64,000 nucleotides of DNA from an uncultured Ruminococcus sp. (GTDB lineage Bacteria; Bacillota; Clostridia; Oscillospirales; Acutalibacteraceae): assembly GCA_934476515.1 (NCBI GenBank), contig CAKSNZ010000005.1:58101-122100 (forward strand), read 5' to 3'. Shown here piece after piece: positions 26,177 through 34,950 of this stretch (its first letter is position 1; each line of letters begins with the position of its first letter). The position numbers and the translations under genes are program-made. The notes below the pieces were generated by a model. The model had not been told where the DNA came from and ran no database searches. It saw only the letters and a list, made by a program, of their open reading frames with translations.

Positions 26177-27037
26177 ATGGCAGTAGATTACAAAACCCTA
26201 AAAAAGGGTGGCTTTATGAGACAGAAGCAAAAAAATAATTTTTCACTAAGACTAAGAGTAGTTGGTGGTAACTTAACTGCAACTCAACTTGCAAAGGTTG
26301 CAGAAGTTGCCGAAAAGTACGGTGACGGTTATGTTCACCTAACTTCTCGTCAAAGTGTTGAAATTCCTTTCATAAAGATTGATGATATTGAAGATGTAAA
26401 GAATGCTTTAGCAGAAGGCAATGTTGAACCCGGTGTTTGTGGACCAAGAGTCAGAACAATCACAGCTTGTCAGGGTAAAGAGATTTGTCCAAGTGGTTGT
26501 ATTGATACATACGCTTTAGCTAAAGAACTTGATGAAAGATATTTCGCAAAGGAACTACCTCATAAGTTTAAGTTTGGTATTACAGGTTGCCAGAACAACT
26601 GTCTAAAGACAGAAGAAAACGACCTTGGTATCAAGGGTGGTATGAATGTAAGCTGGAGAGAAAGCGACTGTATTCATTGTGGACTTTGTGAAAAGGTTTG
26701 TAGAAGTAAAGCTATCACAATTGAAAATGATGAAATCAAGATTGATAAGTCAAAGTGTAACTTCTGTGGCAGATGTGTTAAGTCTTGTCCAACAGATGCT
26801 TATGATACAGTGGAAGGTTACATTGTTTCATTTGGTGGTCTTTTCGGTAACTCAATCAATAAGGGTGAAACAATCATTCCTTTTATTGATAACAAAGAAA
26901 AGTTACTTGAAATTTGTGACACAACAATTAATTTCTTTAACGAAAATGCAAACCCTGGAGAAAGATTTAAGTTTACTCTTGACAGAGTAGGCAGAGAAAA
27001 ATTTGTAGATAAGATTTTGGAGGTTTATAATGGCTGA
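26177..27037 (+). CDS. Small siroheme sulfite reductase with ferredoxin domain
   Basis: This is a 286-residue protein. An N-terminal nitrite/sulfite-reductase ferredoxin-like half (LRLRVVGGNLTATQLAKVA, VHLTSRQSVEIPFI) precedes the siroheme-[4Fe-4S] ligands C98-x5-C104 and C138-x3-C142 (TACQGKEIC and GITGCQNNC). A 2[4Fe-4S] ferredoxin insert follows (CIHCGLCEKVC, CNFCGRCVKSC). At 286 residues it is much smaller than CysI and resembles the small, single-subunit sulfite reductases of anaerobes. It would reduce sulfite to sulfide with siroheme supplied by the operon just upstream. It overlaps tusA by 8 bp. Confidence 0.87.
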   Translation: MAVDYKTLKKGGFMRQKQKNNFSLRLRVVGGNLTATQLAKVAEVAEKYGDGYVHLTSRQSVEIPFIKIDDIEDVKNALAEGNVEPGVCGPRVRTITACQGKEICPSGCIDTYALAKELDERYFAKELPHKFKFGITGCQNNCLKTEENDLGIKGGMNVSWRESDCIHCGLCEKVCRSKAITIENDEIKIDKSKCNFCGRCVKSCPTDAYDTVEGYIVSFGGLFGNSINKGETIIPFIDNKEKLLEICDTTINFFNENANPGERFKFTLDRVGREKFVDKILEVYNG

Positions 27038-27275
27038 TTTTAAGATTGATGATACAGTAGATATTACTGATGTTGTTTGCCCAACAACATTTGTAAAGGC
27101 AAAGATTGCCCTTGAAGAACTGGAAGAAGGAGAAATCCTTTCAGTTAAGATGAATGACGGTGAACCTGTACAGAATGTACCAAGAAGTATCAAAGAAGAA
27201 GGTCATCAGATTCTAAAGCTAATTGATAACGAGGATGGTACTTATAACTTAATTGTTAAAAAGGTTGGTGATTAA
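27030..27275 (+). CDS. TusA-family sulfurtransferase
   Basis: This 81-residue protein has the TusA/SirA fold signature DVVCPTTFVKAKIALEEL, with the active Cys in the Cys-Pro motif near residue 18 at the start of the first helix. It would carry persulfide sulfur between the sulfite reductase and the carrier-activating machinery encoded next. It overlaps the preceding gene by 8 bp; the following TTG start is 1 bp after its stop. Confidence 0.87.
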   Translation: MADFKIDDTVDITDVVCPTTFVKAKIALEELEEGEILSVKMNDGEPVQNVPRSIKEEGHQILKLIDNEDGTYNLIVKKVGD

Positions 27276-27276
27276 C

Positions 27277-27594
27277 TTGGCAACAAGAATTAGCAGTGAC
27301 GATTTTGAAACACAGGTGCTTTTATCAGAAACACCGGTACTGACAGAATTTTATTCTGACAGTTGTATTCCTTGTAAGCGAATGTCACCATTACTTTCAC
27401 AGATTGAAAGTCAGTATGGTGATAGCCTAAAGGTAGTAAAAGTTAACATTAACTTTGATGCCGAGTTAGCTAAAGAATACGGTGTGCTTTCAGTACCAAC
27501 AGTAGTATTCTTTGATAAGGGTGAAGAAGTTGAAAGACTAAACGGTCTACAACCTAAAGACTCATTAACAGAAATTATTGATACATTAGTATAA
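27277..27594 (+). CDS. Thioredoxin family protein
   Basis: This 105-residue protein is placed at TTG 27277, directly after the tusA stop, because the longer frame reads inside tusA. EFYSDSCIPCKRMSPLL gives a CxxC active site (CIPC instead of the usual CGPC), and VPTVVFFDKGEEV has the cis-proline. It probably supplies reductant to APS reductase, sulfite reductase or the carrier cycle, recharged by the thioredoxin-reductase-like protein at 29068. Confidence 0.87.
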   Translation: MATRISSDDFETQVLLSETPVLTEFYSDSCIPCKRMSPLLSQIESQYGDSLKVVKVNINFDAELAKEYGVLSVPTVVFFDKGEEVERLNGLQPKDSLTEIIDTLV

Positions 27595-27608
27595 AGGAGA
27601 ACAATATA

Positions 27609-27815
27609 ATGGTTATTACAGTAGCAGGAAACAAGAAAGAAGTAAAAGACGGCCTAACAGTTGCACAGTTAGTTATTGATGAAAAGGTAGAAACACCTGA
27701 GTATGTAACTGTAACAATCAACGATGAATTTGTTGAAAGTGGCACATTTGAAACAACTGTTCTAAAAGACGGTGACACAGTTGAATTCCTATACTTCATG
27801 GGAGGTGGACAGTAA
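27609..27815 (+). CDS. ThiS-like sulfur carrier protein with C-terminal GGGQ
   Basis: This 68-residue beta-grasp protein (MVITVAGNKKEVKDGLTVAQ) ends in FMGGGQ. Carrier proteins of this fold must end in Gly-Gly to be adenylated and thiocarboxylated, so the extra Gln would block it until removed. A JAMM protease is encoded two genes downstream. This mirrors HcyS of Wolinella, whose extra C-terminal residue is cut by HcyD before HcyF loads sulfur for MetY. Thiazole genes (thiG, thiH) are absent, so I read it as an HcyS-type carrier rather than ThiS. Its stop overlaps the activator start. Confidence 0.87.
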   Translation: MVITVAGNKKEVKDGLTVAQLVIDEKVETPEYVTVTINDEFVESGTFETTVLKDGDTVEFLYFMGGGQ

Positions 27816-28624
27816 TGGCGTTTACTAACGAACAGATTGAACGTTATTCACGCCATATCATCCTAAAAGAAGTTGGTGCAAAAGGCCAGAAGAAACTTCT
27901 TAATGGTAAGGTGTTGATTATCGGTGCAGGTGGCTTAGGTGCTCCTGTAGCAATGTACCTAGCAGCTGCCGGTGTAGGTACAATCGGTATTGCTGATGCT
28001 GATGAAGTTGATCTATCTAACCTACAAAGACAGATTATCCACGCAACTAAGGATGTTGGCAAACCAAAGGTTCAGTCAGCTAAAGAAACAATGGAAGAAA
28101 TGAACCCTGATGTAAAGGTTATCACTTACCATACATTTGTTACAAGTGAAAACATTATGGACCTTATTAAGGACTATGACTTTATCATTGACGGTACAGA
28201 TAACTTCCCGGCAAAATTCTTAATTAACGATGCTTGTGTAATGGCTAAGAAGCCTTTCTCTCATGCCGGTATCATTCGTTTCAAAGGTCAGCTAATGACT
28301 TATGTACCCGGTGAAGGTCCTTGCTACAGATGTGTATTCAAGAATCCACCACCAAAGGATGCAGTTCCAACTTGTAAACAAGCCGGTGTTATCGGTGCAA
28401 TGGGTGGTGTTATCGGTAGCCTACAGGCTATGGAAGCAGTTAAGTATCTACTAGGTGTTGGTGATTTGTTAACAGGTTATCTACTAACTTACGATGCACT
28501 AAAGATGGAATTTAGAAAGGTTAAGCTACCACAGGATACTCATTCTTGTGCAGTATGTGGTGACCACCCAACTATCACAGAATTAATCGACTACGAACAA
28601 GCTGAATGTGATGGTGTATTATAA
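27815..28624 (+). CDS. ThiF/MoeB/HcyF-type adenylyltransferase
   Basis: This 269-residue E1-like enzyme has NEQIERYSRHIILKEVG at the start, the nucleotide loop IIGAGGLGAPVAMYLAAAGVG, LSNLQRQI and DGTDNFPAKFLINDACV. Zinc-binding cysteines lie in CYRCVF and CAVCGDHP. It lacks a rhodanese domain. It would adenylate the carrier's C-terminal glycine for sulfur transfer. Gene coupling with the carrier supports a dedicated partner. Confidence 0.92.
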   Translation: MAFTNEQIERYSRHIILKEVGAKGQKKLLNGKVLIIGAGGLGAPVAMYLAAAGVGTIGIADADEVDLSNLQRQIIHATKDVGKPKVQSAKETMEEMNPDVKVITYHTFVTSENIMDLIKDYDFIIDGTDNFPAKFLINDACVMAKKPFSHAGIIRFKGQLMTYVPGEGPCYRCVFKNPPPKDAVPTCKQAGVIGAMGGVIGSLQAMEAVKYLLGVGDLLTGYLLTYDALKMEFRKVKLPQDTHSCAVCGDHPTITELIDYEQAECDGVL

Positions 28625-28645
28625 TTTATAAAAATTGAGGTTATT

Positions 28646-29056
28646 ATGATTAAACTATCAAAATCAGATTATAATAAAATACTAGACCATGCTATTAAGG
28701 ACTTGCCTGATGAGGCTTGTGGCTTAATAGCCGGTACAGTTGAAGGTGAAGACAAAATCATCAAGAAGGTTTATCTTCTAACAAATATTGACCATTCCAA
28801 CGAACATTTCTCTCTTGATCCTAAGGAGCAGTTAATGGCAGTTAAGGATATGCGTCAGAACGGATTTGTGCCACTAGGCAATTGGCACAGTCATCCTGAG
28901 TCACCTTCAAGACCTTCTGAAGAGGACAAGCGTCTTGCTTATGATAGTAAGGCTAGTTATATGATACTTTCATTGATGGATAGAGATAATCCAGTATTAA
29001 ATTCTTTTCATATTGAAAATAATACTTCACAAAAGGAAGAACTTGTGATAGAATAA
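28646..29056 (+). CDS. JAMM/MPN+ metalloprotease (Mec/HcyD-like)
   Basis: This 136-residue protein carries the complete JAMM motif H81-x-H83-x7-S91-x2-D94 (HSHPESPSRPSEED), with the upstream glutamate in LPDEACGLIAG. Bacterial relatives beside sulfur carriers trim the carrier C-terminus (HcyD, QbsD) or release cysteine from it (Mec). Here the carrier ends GGGQ, so removal of the terminal Gln is the expected role. It starts 21 bp after the activator gene. Confidence 0.9.
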   Translation: MIKLSKSDYNKILDHAIKDLPDEACGLIAGTVEGEDKIIKKVYLLTNIDHSNEHFSLDPKEQLMAVKDMRQNGFVPLGNWHSHPESPSRPSEEDKRLAYDSKASYMILSLMDRDNPVLNSFHIENNTSQKEELVIE

Positions 29057-29067
29057 TTGGAGGACTT

Positions 29068-29982
29068 ATGTACGATATAGTTATTATAGGTAGTGGACCT
29101 GCAGGATTATCTGCTTCTGTATATGCAAAAAGAGAAATGCTCAATTCAATAGTAATAGAAAAGGAATTTATGGGCACAGGTCAAATTGCAGAAAGTGACC
29201 GAGTAGATAACTATATAGGTCTTTATGGCGAAAGTGGTTATGACCTTGGAGAAAAGTTTCGTGACCATGCCATAAAGCTGGGTACAGAGTTTGTTGAAGG
29301 TAAAGTGGAAAGTATCCTTAAACACGATAATCACTATAACCTAAAACTTTCAAATGGCGAAAATATAGAAACAAAAACTATTATTTTGGCTACCGGTACA
29401 AGCCGTAGAAAGTTGGGGATTAAAGGTGAAAAGGAACTTACCGGTAAAGGTGTTACTTACTGTGCAATATGTGACGGTGCTTTTTATAAGGACTTGCCGG
29501 TTGCAGTAGTAGGTGGAGGAGATACTGCTTTACAGGATGCACTTTTACTTTCAAAAATTGCCTCCAAGGTGTATTTAATCCATAGAAGAGATGAATTTCG
29601 TGGAAACAAAATTCTCTCTGAAAAGGTGAAGAATACAGAAAATATTGAACTTGTACTTTCTTCTACACCAAAAGAAATTGTAGGGGATAAGCAAGTAGAA
29701 AAAATCATTGTTACTAAAAATAACAGCGATAGAGAAATCATTGTGTCAGGTGTATTTGTTGCAGTTGGCAGTGTTCCAAATTCAGATTTATTGAAAAATC
29801 TAGTGAAGTTAGATGATAACGGATATGTTGTAGCCTCTGAAGAGGGTGTCACTTCAACAAAAGGTATTTTTGTTGCCGGAGATGTTCGCACTAAGAGGTT
29901 ACGACAAGTAGTTACAGCAGTATCAGACGGTGCAAATGCAGTAATGTCTGCTGAGGACTATTTGTTAAAAAATAACTTGTAA
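29068..29982 (+). CDS. Thioredoxin reductase-like FAD/NAD(P) oxidoreductase
   Basis: This 304-residue protein has the FAD loop IIGSGPAGLSASVYAKR, redox pair CAIC in GVTYCAICDGAFYKD, NADP loop VAVVGGGDTALQDALLL and C-terminal GIFVAGDVRTKRLRQVVTA. Its TrxB fold and place in the sulfur operon suggest it recycles the neighbouring thioredoxin. It lies 11 bp after the JAMM gene. A housekeeping trxB may exist elsewhere. Confidence 0.9.
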   Translation: MYDIVIIGSGPAGLSASVYAKREMLNSIVIEKEFMGTGQIAESDRVDNYIGLYGESGYDLGEKFRDHAIKLGTEFVEGKVESILKHDNHYNLKLSNGENIETKTIILATGTSRRKLGIKGEKELTGKGVTYCAICDGAFYKDLPVAVVGGGDTALQDALLLSKIASKVYLIHRRDEFRGNKILSEKVKNTENIELVLSSTPKEIVGDKQVEKIIVTKNNSDREIIVSGVFVAVGSVPNSDLLKNLVKLDDNGYVVASEEGVTSTKGIFVAGDVRTKRLRQVVTAVSDGANAVMSAEDYLLKNNL

Positions 29983-30011
29983 ACACTAAAAGGAAAAAGA
30001 GTTGGTTTATA

Positions 30012-31691
30012 ATGAAGATAGAAAGATTACAAACTGATGTTCTGATAATTGGTGGTGGCACTGCCGGATGTTATGCAGCACTGACTATCTCAGAACATAG
30101 TGATGCAAAAGTGCTTATTTGTGAAAAGGCACATATAAAGAGGAGTGGTTGCCTTGCAGCCGGTGTTAATGCACTTAACGCCTACATTGTAGAGGGCAGA
30201 ACTCCTCAGGACTACGTTGATTATGCCAGAAAAGATGCTGACGGTATCGTAAGAGGTGACTTGCTTCTTACAATGTCAGAAAGACTAAACAGCGTAACAG
30301 AAAGACTGGAAAAGCTTGGTCTTGTTATTCTAAAAGATAAAGATGGTAAGTATGTTACAAGAGGTAACAGAAACCTAAAAATTAATGGTGAAAACATTAA
30401 GCCTATTTTGGCTGATGCTGTAAATGAATTAGATAATGTTACTGTTCTTAACAGAGTTAACATTACTGATTATGCAGTAGAAAATAACCACATTAACGGT
30501 GCTTTTGGTATTGGTATCGAGAACGATACATTCTATGTTATCAAAGCAAAAGCAGTTATTATTGCTACCGGTGGTGCAGCAGGTTTATATAAGCCTAACA
30601 ACCCGGGTTTCTCACGTCACAAAATGTGGTATCCACCATTTAATACCGGTGCAGGTTTTGCAATGGGTATCAATGCCGGTGCAGAAATGACAACATTTGA
30701 AATGCGTTTCATTGCACTAAGATGTAAAGATACAATCGCTCCTACAGGTACATTAGCTCAGGGTGTTGGTGCTAAACAGATTAATTCACTTGGTGAAGTG
30801 TATGAAACTAAGTACGGTATTACAACATCTCAGAGAGTTTACGGTACAGTAAACGAAAACCTAAACGGTAGAGGTCCTTGTTATTTACAGACAGAGGGCA
30901 TAACAGAAGAACAAGACGAATCTTTGTTAAAGGCTTATTTAAATATGGCACCATCTCAAACCATTAAGTGGATTGAAAGTGGCAAGAACCCTAGTCAGCA
31001 GAATGTTGAAATTGAGGGTACAGAACCTTACATAGTTGGTGGTCATACAGCAAGTGGCTATTGGGTAGATACTAACAGAAAGACTACTATTGACGGACTT
31101 TATGCAGCAGGTGATGTTGCAGGTGGTTGTCCTCAAAAGTATGTTACAGGTGCATTAGCCGAAGGCGAAATTGCAGCACTTTCTGTAGTTGAATATATCA
31201 AAGATAAAAATGTTGCTACTATTGACGATAAGGTAGTTAATAATCATATTGACGAAGTAGAAAACTTCCTAAAGGATAAACATTGTAAGTTTACTACCGA
31301 ACAACTGGAAGAGGCTATGCAGACAGTAATGGACTCTTATGCCGGTGGTATCAAAACAAATTATCGTTTTAATGAAAAGCAACTTGAAATAGCAGATTAC
31401 AAAATCAAGCAGTTAATGGAACTTTCAAAGGATTTATATGCAGAAGATTTCCAAGAACTTATGTATATTTACGAACTGAGAGAAAGACTTACTGTTTGCA
31501 GAAGTGTAATTGCTCACCTAAAAGCAAGAAAAGAAACTCGTTGGCATAGCTTTGCAGAAAATCTTGATTACCCTGAAAAGGATAATGAACATTGGAACAA
31601 GTATGTTAACTCTATTCTTGAAGATGGTGAAATTAAGATTATTACAAGAGAATTAGTGGAGGAGGGTACAAACTATGAGCATTTCAATTGA
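30012..31691 (+). CDS. aprA: Adenylylsulfate reductase alpha subunit
   Basis: This 559-residue flavoprotein of the AprA/fumarate-reductase family has the FAD loop VLIIGGGTAGCYAALTISE, then CLAAGVNALNAYI and a C-terminal GLYAAGDVAGGCPQKYVTGALAEGE as in AprA. At 559 residues it is shorter than AprA of dissimilatory sulfate reducers (over 600). It reduces adenylylsulfate to sulfite and AMP with electrons from AprB, its overlapping neighbour. Next to cysDN and a small sulfite reductase, and with no sign of dsrAB or qmo genes, it should serve assimilation. Confidence 0.9.
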   Translation: MKIERLQTDVLIIGGGTAGCYAALTISEHSDAKVLICEKAHIKRSGCLAAGVNALNAYIVEGRTPQDYVDYARKDADGIVRGDLLLTMSERLNSVTERLEKLGLVILKDKDGKYVTRGNRNLKINGENIKPILADAVNELDNVTVLNRVNITDYAVENNHINGAFGIGIENDTFYVIKAKAVIIATGGAAGLYKPNNPGFSRHKMWYPPFNTGAGFAMGINAGAEMTTFEMRFIALRCKDTIAPTGTLAQGVGAKQINSLGEVYETKYGITTSQRVYGTVNENLNGRGPCYLQTEGITEEQDESLLKAYLNMAPSQTIKWIESGKNPSQQNVEIEGTEPYIVGGHTASGYWVDTNRKTTIDGLYAAGDVAGGCPQKYVTGALAEGEIAALSVVEYIKDKNVATIDDKVVNNHIDEVENFLKDKHCKFTTEQLEEAMQTVMDSYAGGIKTNYRFNEKQLEIADYKIKQLMELSKDLYAEDFQELMYIYELRERLTVCRSVIAHLKARKETRWHSFAENLDYPEKDNEHWNKYVNSILEDGEIKIITRELVEEGTNYEHFN

Positions 31692-31989
31692 TAAGGATAA
31701 ATGTATCGGTTGTGGTAAGTGTAGAAATGTTTGTCCCGGTACACTAATCAAAGTGGATGAAAATAAAAAAGCATATATAAAGTATCCAAAAGATTGTTGG
31801 GGATGTACTTCCTGTATTAAGGAGTGTCCTGTCTATGCAATTAACTTTTTCTTAGGTGCCGATATTGGTGGTATGGGTAGTAATGTCCATACAGAAAAAG
31901 AAGGAGATATTCTCCATTGGATAATCAATAAACCTGATGGCAAAACAATAAACATAGATATTAATCAGAAAGAGTCTAATAAGTATTAA
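31675..31989 (+). CDS. aprB: Adenylylsulfate reductase beta subunit, ferredoxin-like
   Basis: This 104-residue protein has two [4Fe-4S] motifs, [13 protein letters not shown] and [12 protein letters not shown], and lacks the longer C-terminal wrap seen in dissimilatory AprB (about 150 residues). It overlaps aprA by 17 bp behind GGAGGAGGG. It passes electrons to the AprA flavin. The donor could be ferredoxin or the thioredoxin pair in the operon. Confidence 0.9.
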   Translation: MSISIDKDKCIGCGKCRNVCPGTLIKVDENKKAYIKYPKDCWGCTSCIKECPVYAINFFLGADIGGMGSNVHTEKEGDILHWIINKPDGKTINIDINQKESNKY

Positions 31990-32009
31990 AGAGGAAAGAA
32001 GGAAAGATT

Positions 32010-32909
32010 ATGAGTTATGATTCACATCTTGATGCTCTTGAAGCAGAAGCAATTTACATAATGAGAGAGGTTGCAGCAGAGTGTGAAAAACCGGTAATGC
32101 TTTACTCAATCGGTAAGGATAGCTCAGTTATGCTACACCTTGCTATGAAAGCTTTCTATCCTGAGAAACCACCATTCCCATTCCTACATGTTGATACAAC
32201 ATGGAAGTTTAAGGAAATGATTGAGTTCCGTGATAGAATTGCTAAGGAGTATGGCATTGATATGCTGGTTTATACTAACCAAGATGGTGTAAAACAGGGT
32301 ATTAACCCATTTGACCATGGTTCATCTTATACAGATATTATGAAAACTCAGGCTCTAAAACAAGCCCTAAATAAATACGGCTTTACTGCTGCTTTTGGTG
32401 GTGGTCGTAGAGATGAAGAAAAGTCACGTGCTAAGGAAAGAATTTTCTCATTCCGTAACAAGGCACAGGCTTGGGACCCTAAGAATCAGCGTCCTGAAAT
32501 GTGGAAACTTTACAACACAAAGATTGAAAAAGGCGAATCAATCCGTGTATTCCCAATTTCAAACTGGACAGAAAAAGATATTTGGCAGTATATTAAGAGA
32601 GAAAATATTGAGATTGTTCCTCTTTACTTTGCTGATGTTCGTCCTGTTGTTGAGAGAGATGGCAACCTAATTATGGTTGATGATGACCGTATGCGTCTAA
32701 AAGAAGGCGAAAAGCCAATGATGAAGTCAGTTAGATTCAGAACACTTGGCTGTTATCCACTAACAGGTGGTGTAGAATCTACTGCTCATACTCTTGACGA
32801 AATTATTGACGAAACATTAAGTGCAGTATCATCAGAAAGAACTTCCAGAGTTATTGACAATGAGGCTGCCGGTAGTATGGAAAGAAGAAAGAGAGAGGGA
32901 TATTTCTAA
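32010..32909 (+). CDS. cysD: Sulfate adenylyltransferase subunit 2
   Basis: This 299-residue PP-loop ATP pyrophosphatase family enzyme has [14 protein letters not shown] as the PP-loop, [13 protein letters not shown] and [15 protein letters not shown], and a C-terminal RKREGYF. With CysN it makes adenylylsulfate from ATP and sulfate, coupled to GTP hydrolysis. Its stop overlaps the cysN start. Confidence 0.95.
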   Translation: MSYDSHLDALEAEAIYIMREVAAECEKPVMLYSIGKDSSVMLHLAMKAFYPEKPPFPFLHVDTTWKFKEMIEFRDRIAKEYGIDMLVYTNQDGVKQGINPFDHGSSYTDIMKTQALKQALNKYGFTAAFGGGRRDEEKSRAKERIFSFRNKAQAWDPKNQRPEMWKLYNTKIEKGESIRVFPISNWTEKDIWQYIKRENIEIVPLYFADVRPVVERDGNLIMVDDDRMRLKEGEKPMMKSVRFRTLGCYPLTGGVESTAHTLDEIIDETLSAVSSERTSRVIDNEAAGSMERRKREGYF

Positions 32910-34600
32910 TGAAAGGTTTACTAAAATTTATTACTTGTGGTAGTGTTGATGACGGTAAGTCCACTCTAATCGGTCATATTCTTTATGACTCAAAGCTACT
33001 ATATGCAGACCAAGAAAAAGCCCTTGAACTAGACAGTAAGGTTGGTTCAAGAAACGGTAAAATTGACTATTCACTTCTTCTTGACGGCCTTATGGCTGAA
33101 AGAGAACAGGGTATTACTATTGACGTAGCATACCGTTACTTTACAACAGATAACCGTTCTTTCATTGTTGCTGATACTCCGGGTCACGAAGAATATACTC
33201 GTAATATGGCAGTTGGTGCATCATTTGCCGACCTTGCAGTTATTCTAATTGACGCTTCACAAGGTGTTCTTGTACAGACAAGAAGACATGCAAGAATTTG
33301 CTCACTAATGGGTATTAAGTATTTTGTTTTTGCAGTAAACAAGATGGACCTTGTAAAGTATGACAAGGCTACTTTTGATAAAATTACAGACCAAATTAAC
33401 GAACTAAAGGCTGAACTTAACCTTGAGAATGTTGTTATTATCCCACTATCAGCTACTGAGGGTGACAATGTTACTGTTAAGTCAGACAACATTCCTTGGT
33501 ATGATGGTAAGACACTTCTTGATTACCTAGAAACTGTTGATATTAAGTCATCTGATAACGAAAAAGGTTTCTATATGCCTGTACAGAGAGTATGCCGTCC
33601 TGACCATACATTCAGAGGCTTCCAGGGACAGATTGAGTCCGGTGAAATTTCTGTCGGTGATGAAATCACAACTTTACCAAGTAACGAAAAAGCTAAGGTT
33701 AAGCAGATTCTTGTTGTTGATAAAGACAGCAAAACTGCAAAGGTTGGTCAACCTGCTACAATTACACTTGATAAGGAAGTGGATGTATCAAGAGGCTGTG
33801 TACTAACTAAAGATTCTGAAATCGGTGTTTATAAGAAGTTAAAGGCTTCACTTCTATGGATGGATGATAATACACTAACAGAGGGTACTGACTACCTTGT
33901 AAAGCTAGGTACAAAGACTATTCCTGCTATTGTTACAAAAATTGAATATGCAGTAGATGTAAACACAGGTGAACATATTCAGAAGGATGAACTAAACAAG
34001 AACGAAATTGCTCTATGTGACATTCTTCTAACTGAACCTATTGTTGTAGATAAGTTTGATAACCACAAAACTTTAGGTGAACTTATCCTTATTGACAGAG
34101 TTACAAATATGACATCAGCTTGTGGTGTTGTAGAAGAAACTCTTGAAAAGGCTGATTACGGCTCACATAAAGCATCATTTAAGAAAGGTGAAGTTGAAGC
34201 CAGAGGCGATATTTTTGAAGAATTCTATTATGACTCAGCTAGTCAGAATGTTCTAAAGTATCAGCCTGTTAACAACACTTATTCTGTTGGTGATACTATT
34301 CCTACTGTTGGTGACTCTTATAATTACCCTGAAAGCTTTGATATTATCATACTAAGAGATAGTGTTGCTGTTAAGGTTAGAGATAAGAAGATTACAGAGA
34401 TTATCCCAACTTCTGAATATCAGTATGGTAATGTACCTGTAGTTAACGGCAGAGGTTTTGAAGTAAATGCATCTTCTGATGAAGATATTAAGTCTTTCTT
34501 AGCAGAATATAAGGCTTACGAAAAAGATAACAATAATGACTTCTTTACTAAGTGGCTAGACTTTGATACATACCGTAAGGTTGTTTTCAGCGTAAAGTAA
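32909..34600 (+). CDS. cysN: Sulfate adenylyltransferase subunit 1 (GTPase)
   Basis: This 563-residue elongation-factor-like GTPase has P-loop GSVDDGKSTLIG, DTPGHEEYTRNMA and NKMDLVKYD. At about 563 residues it is longer than a plain CysN (about 470) but has no P-loop kinase (CysC) at the C-terminus. The extra C-terminal stretch (about 450-563) has no motif I recognise. The lack of CysC agrees with an APS-reducing rather than PAPS-reducing route. It is the last gene of the sulfur operon, followed by a terminator about 105 bp downstream. Confidence 0.92.
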   Translation: MKGLLKFITCGSVDDGKSTLIGHILYDSKLLYADQEKALELDSKVGSRNGKIDYSLLLDGLMAEREQGITIDVAYRYFTTDNRSFIVADTPGHEEYTRNMAVGASFADLAVILIDASQGVLVQTRRHARICSLMGIKYFVFAVNKMDLVKYDKATFDKITDQINELKAELNLENVVIIPLSATEGDNVTVKSDNIPWYDGKTLLDYLETVDIKSSDNEKGFYMPVQRVCRPDHTFRGFQGQIESGEISVGDEITTLPSNEKAKVKQILVVDKDSKTAKVGQPATITLDKEVDVSRGCVLTKDSEIGVYKKLKASLLWMDDNTLTEGTDYLVKLGTKTIPAIVTKIEYAVDVNTGEHIQKDELNKNEIALCDILLTEPIVVDKFDNHKTLGELILIDRVTNMTSACGVVEETLEKADYGSHKASFKKGEVEARGDIFEEFYYDSASQNVLKYQPVNNTYSVGDTIPTVGDSYNYPESFDIIILRDSVAVKVRDKKITEIIPTSEYQYGNVPVVNGRGFEVNASSDEDIKSFLAEYKAYEKDNNNDFFTKWLDFDTYRKVVFSVK

Positions 34601-34950
34601 GTTTTTCTGTAACAAAAATTCAAATTATCTAAAATGGATTATCTGAAAATGATTATCTAATAATTAAAATTATTTTCAATTAAATAGAATAATTGTTTCT
34701 CAAAGTTGCTGATGTATTTTGCATCAGCAATTTTTTTGCCTTGTTTATTTTATAAATAAAACACCTATAATTTATTATGCACTAAAATTTGTCAGTTTGT
34801 TAAGATGTATTATACATAATGCGAGAAAAGAATTTTTTGTGTTATTTTCTGTTACCTTTTATGCTCTTAAAGGGTATTAGCTTGTGAAAGGACAAAACAA
34901 GAGTCCTTCAAAAAAGAAAGATAAAGGAAGAGTAAGAAAGGAAGATTTTT
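34601..34950. other. 350-bp intergenic region between sulfur and hydantoinase loci
   Basis: This A/T-rich stretch holds repeated ATTATCT words near 34625-34665, the terminator at 34706-34737, and a leader before the cysteine hydrolase gene with a small AAGGAC/GTCCTT hairpin near 34887-34910. I see no strong sigma-A promoter for the downstream gene; TTGTCA near 34789 with TACATA is only a weak candidate. There is no gene. Confidence 0.6.
34706..34737 (+). terminator. Rho-independent terminator of the sulfur operon
   Basis: TTGCTGATG/CATCAGCAA forms a 9-bp stem with a 7-base loop, then seven T residues. It separates the sulfur operon from the hydantoinase locus. Confidence 0.92.

Noticed and set aside
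27609-27815. ThiS of thiamine synthesis
   Set aside because: No thiG, thiH or thiE nearby and the C-terminus is GGGQ; the MetY and JAMM neighbours point to an HcyS-type carrier.
30012-31989. Dissimilatory sulfate respiration
   Set aside because: AprAB alone does not make it so; dsrAB, qmo and pyrophosphate-linked sat are absent and cysDN plus a small sulfite reductase are present.
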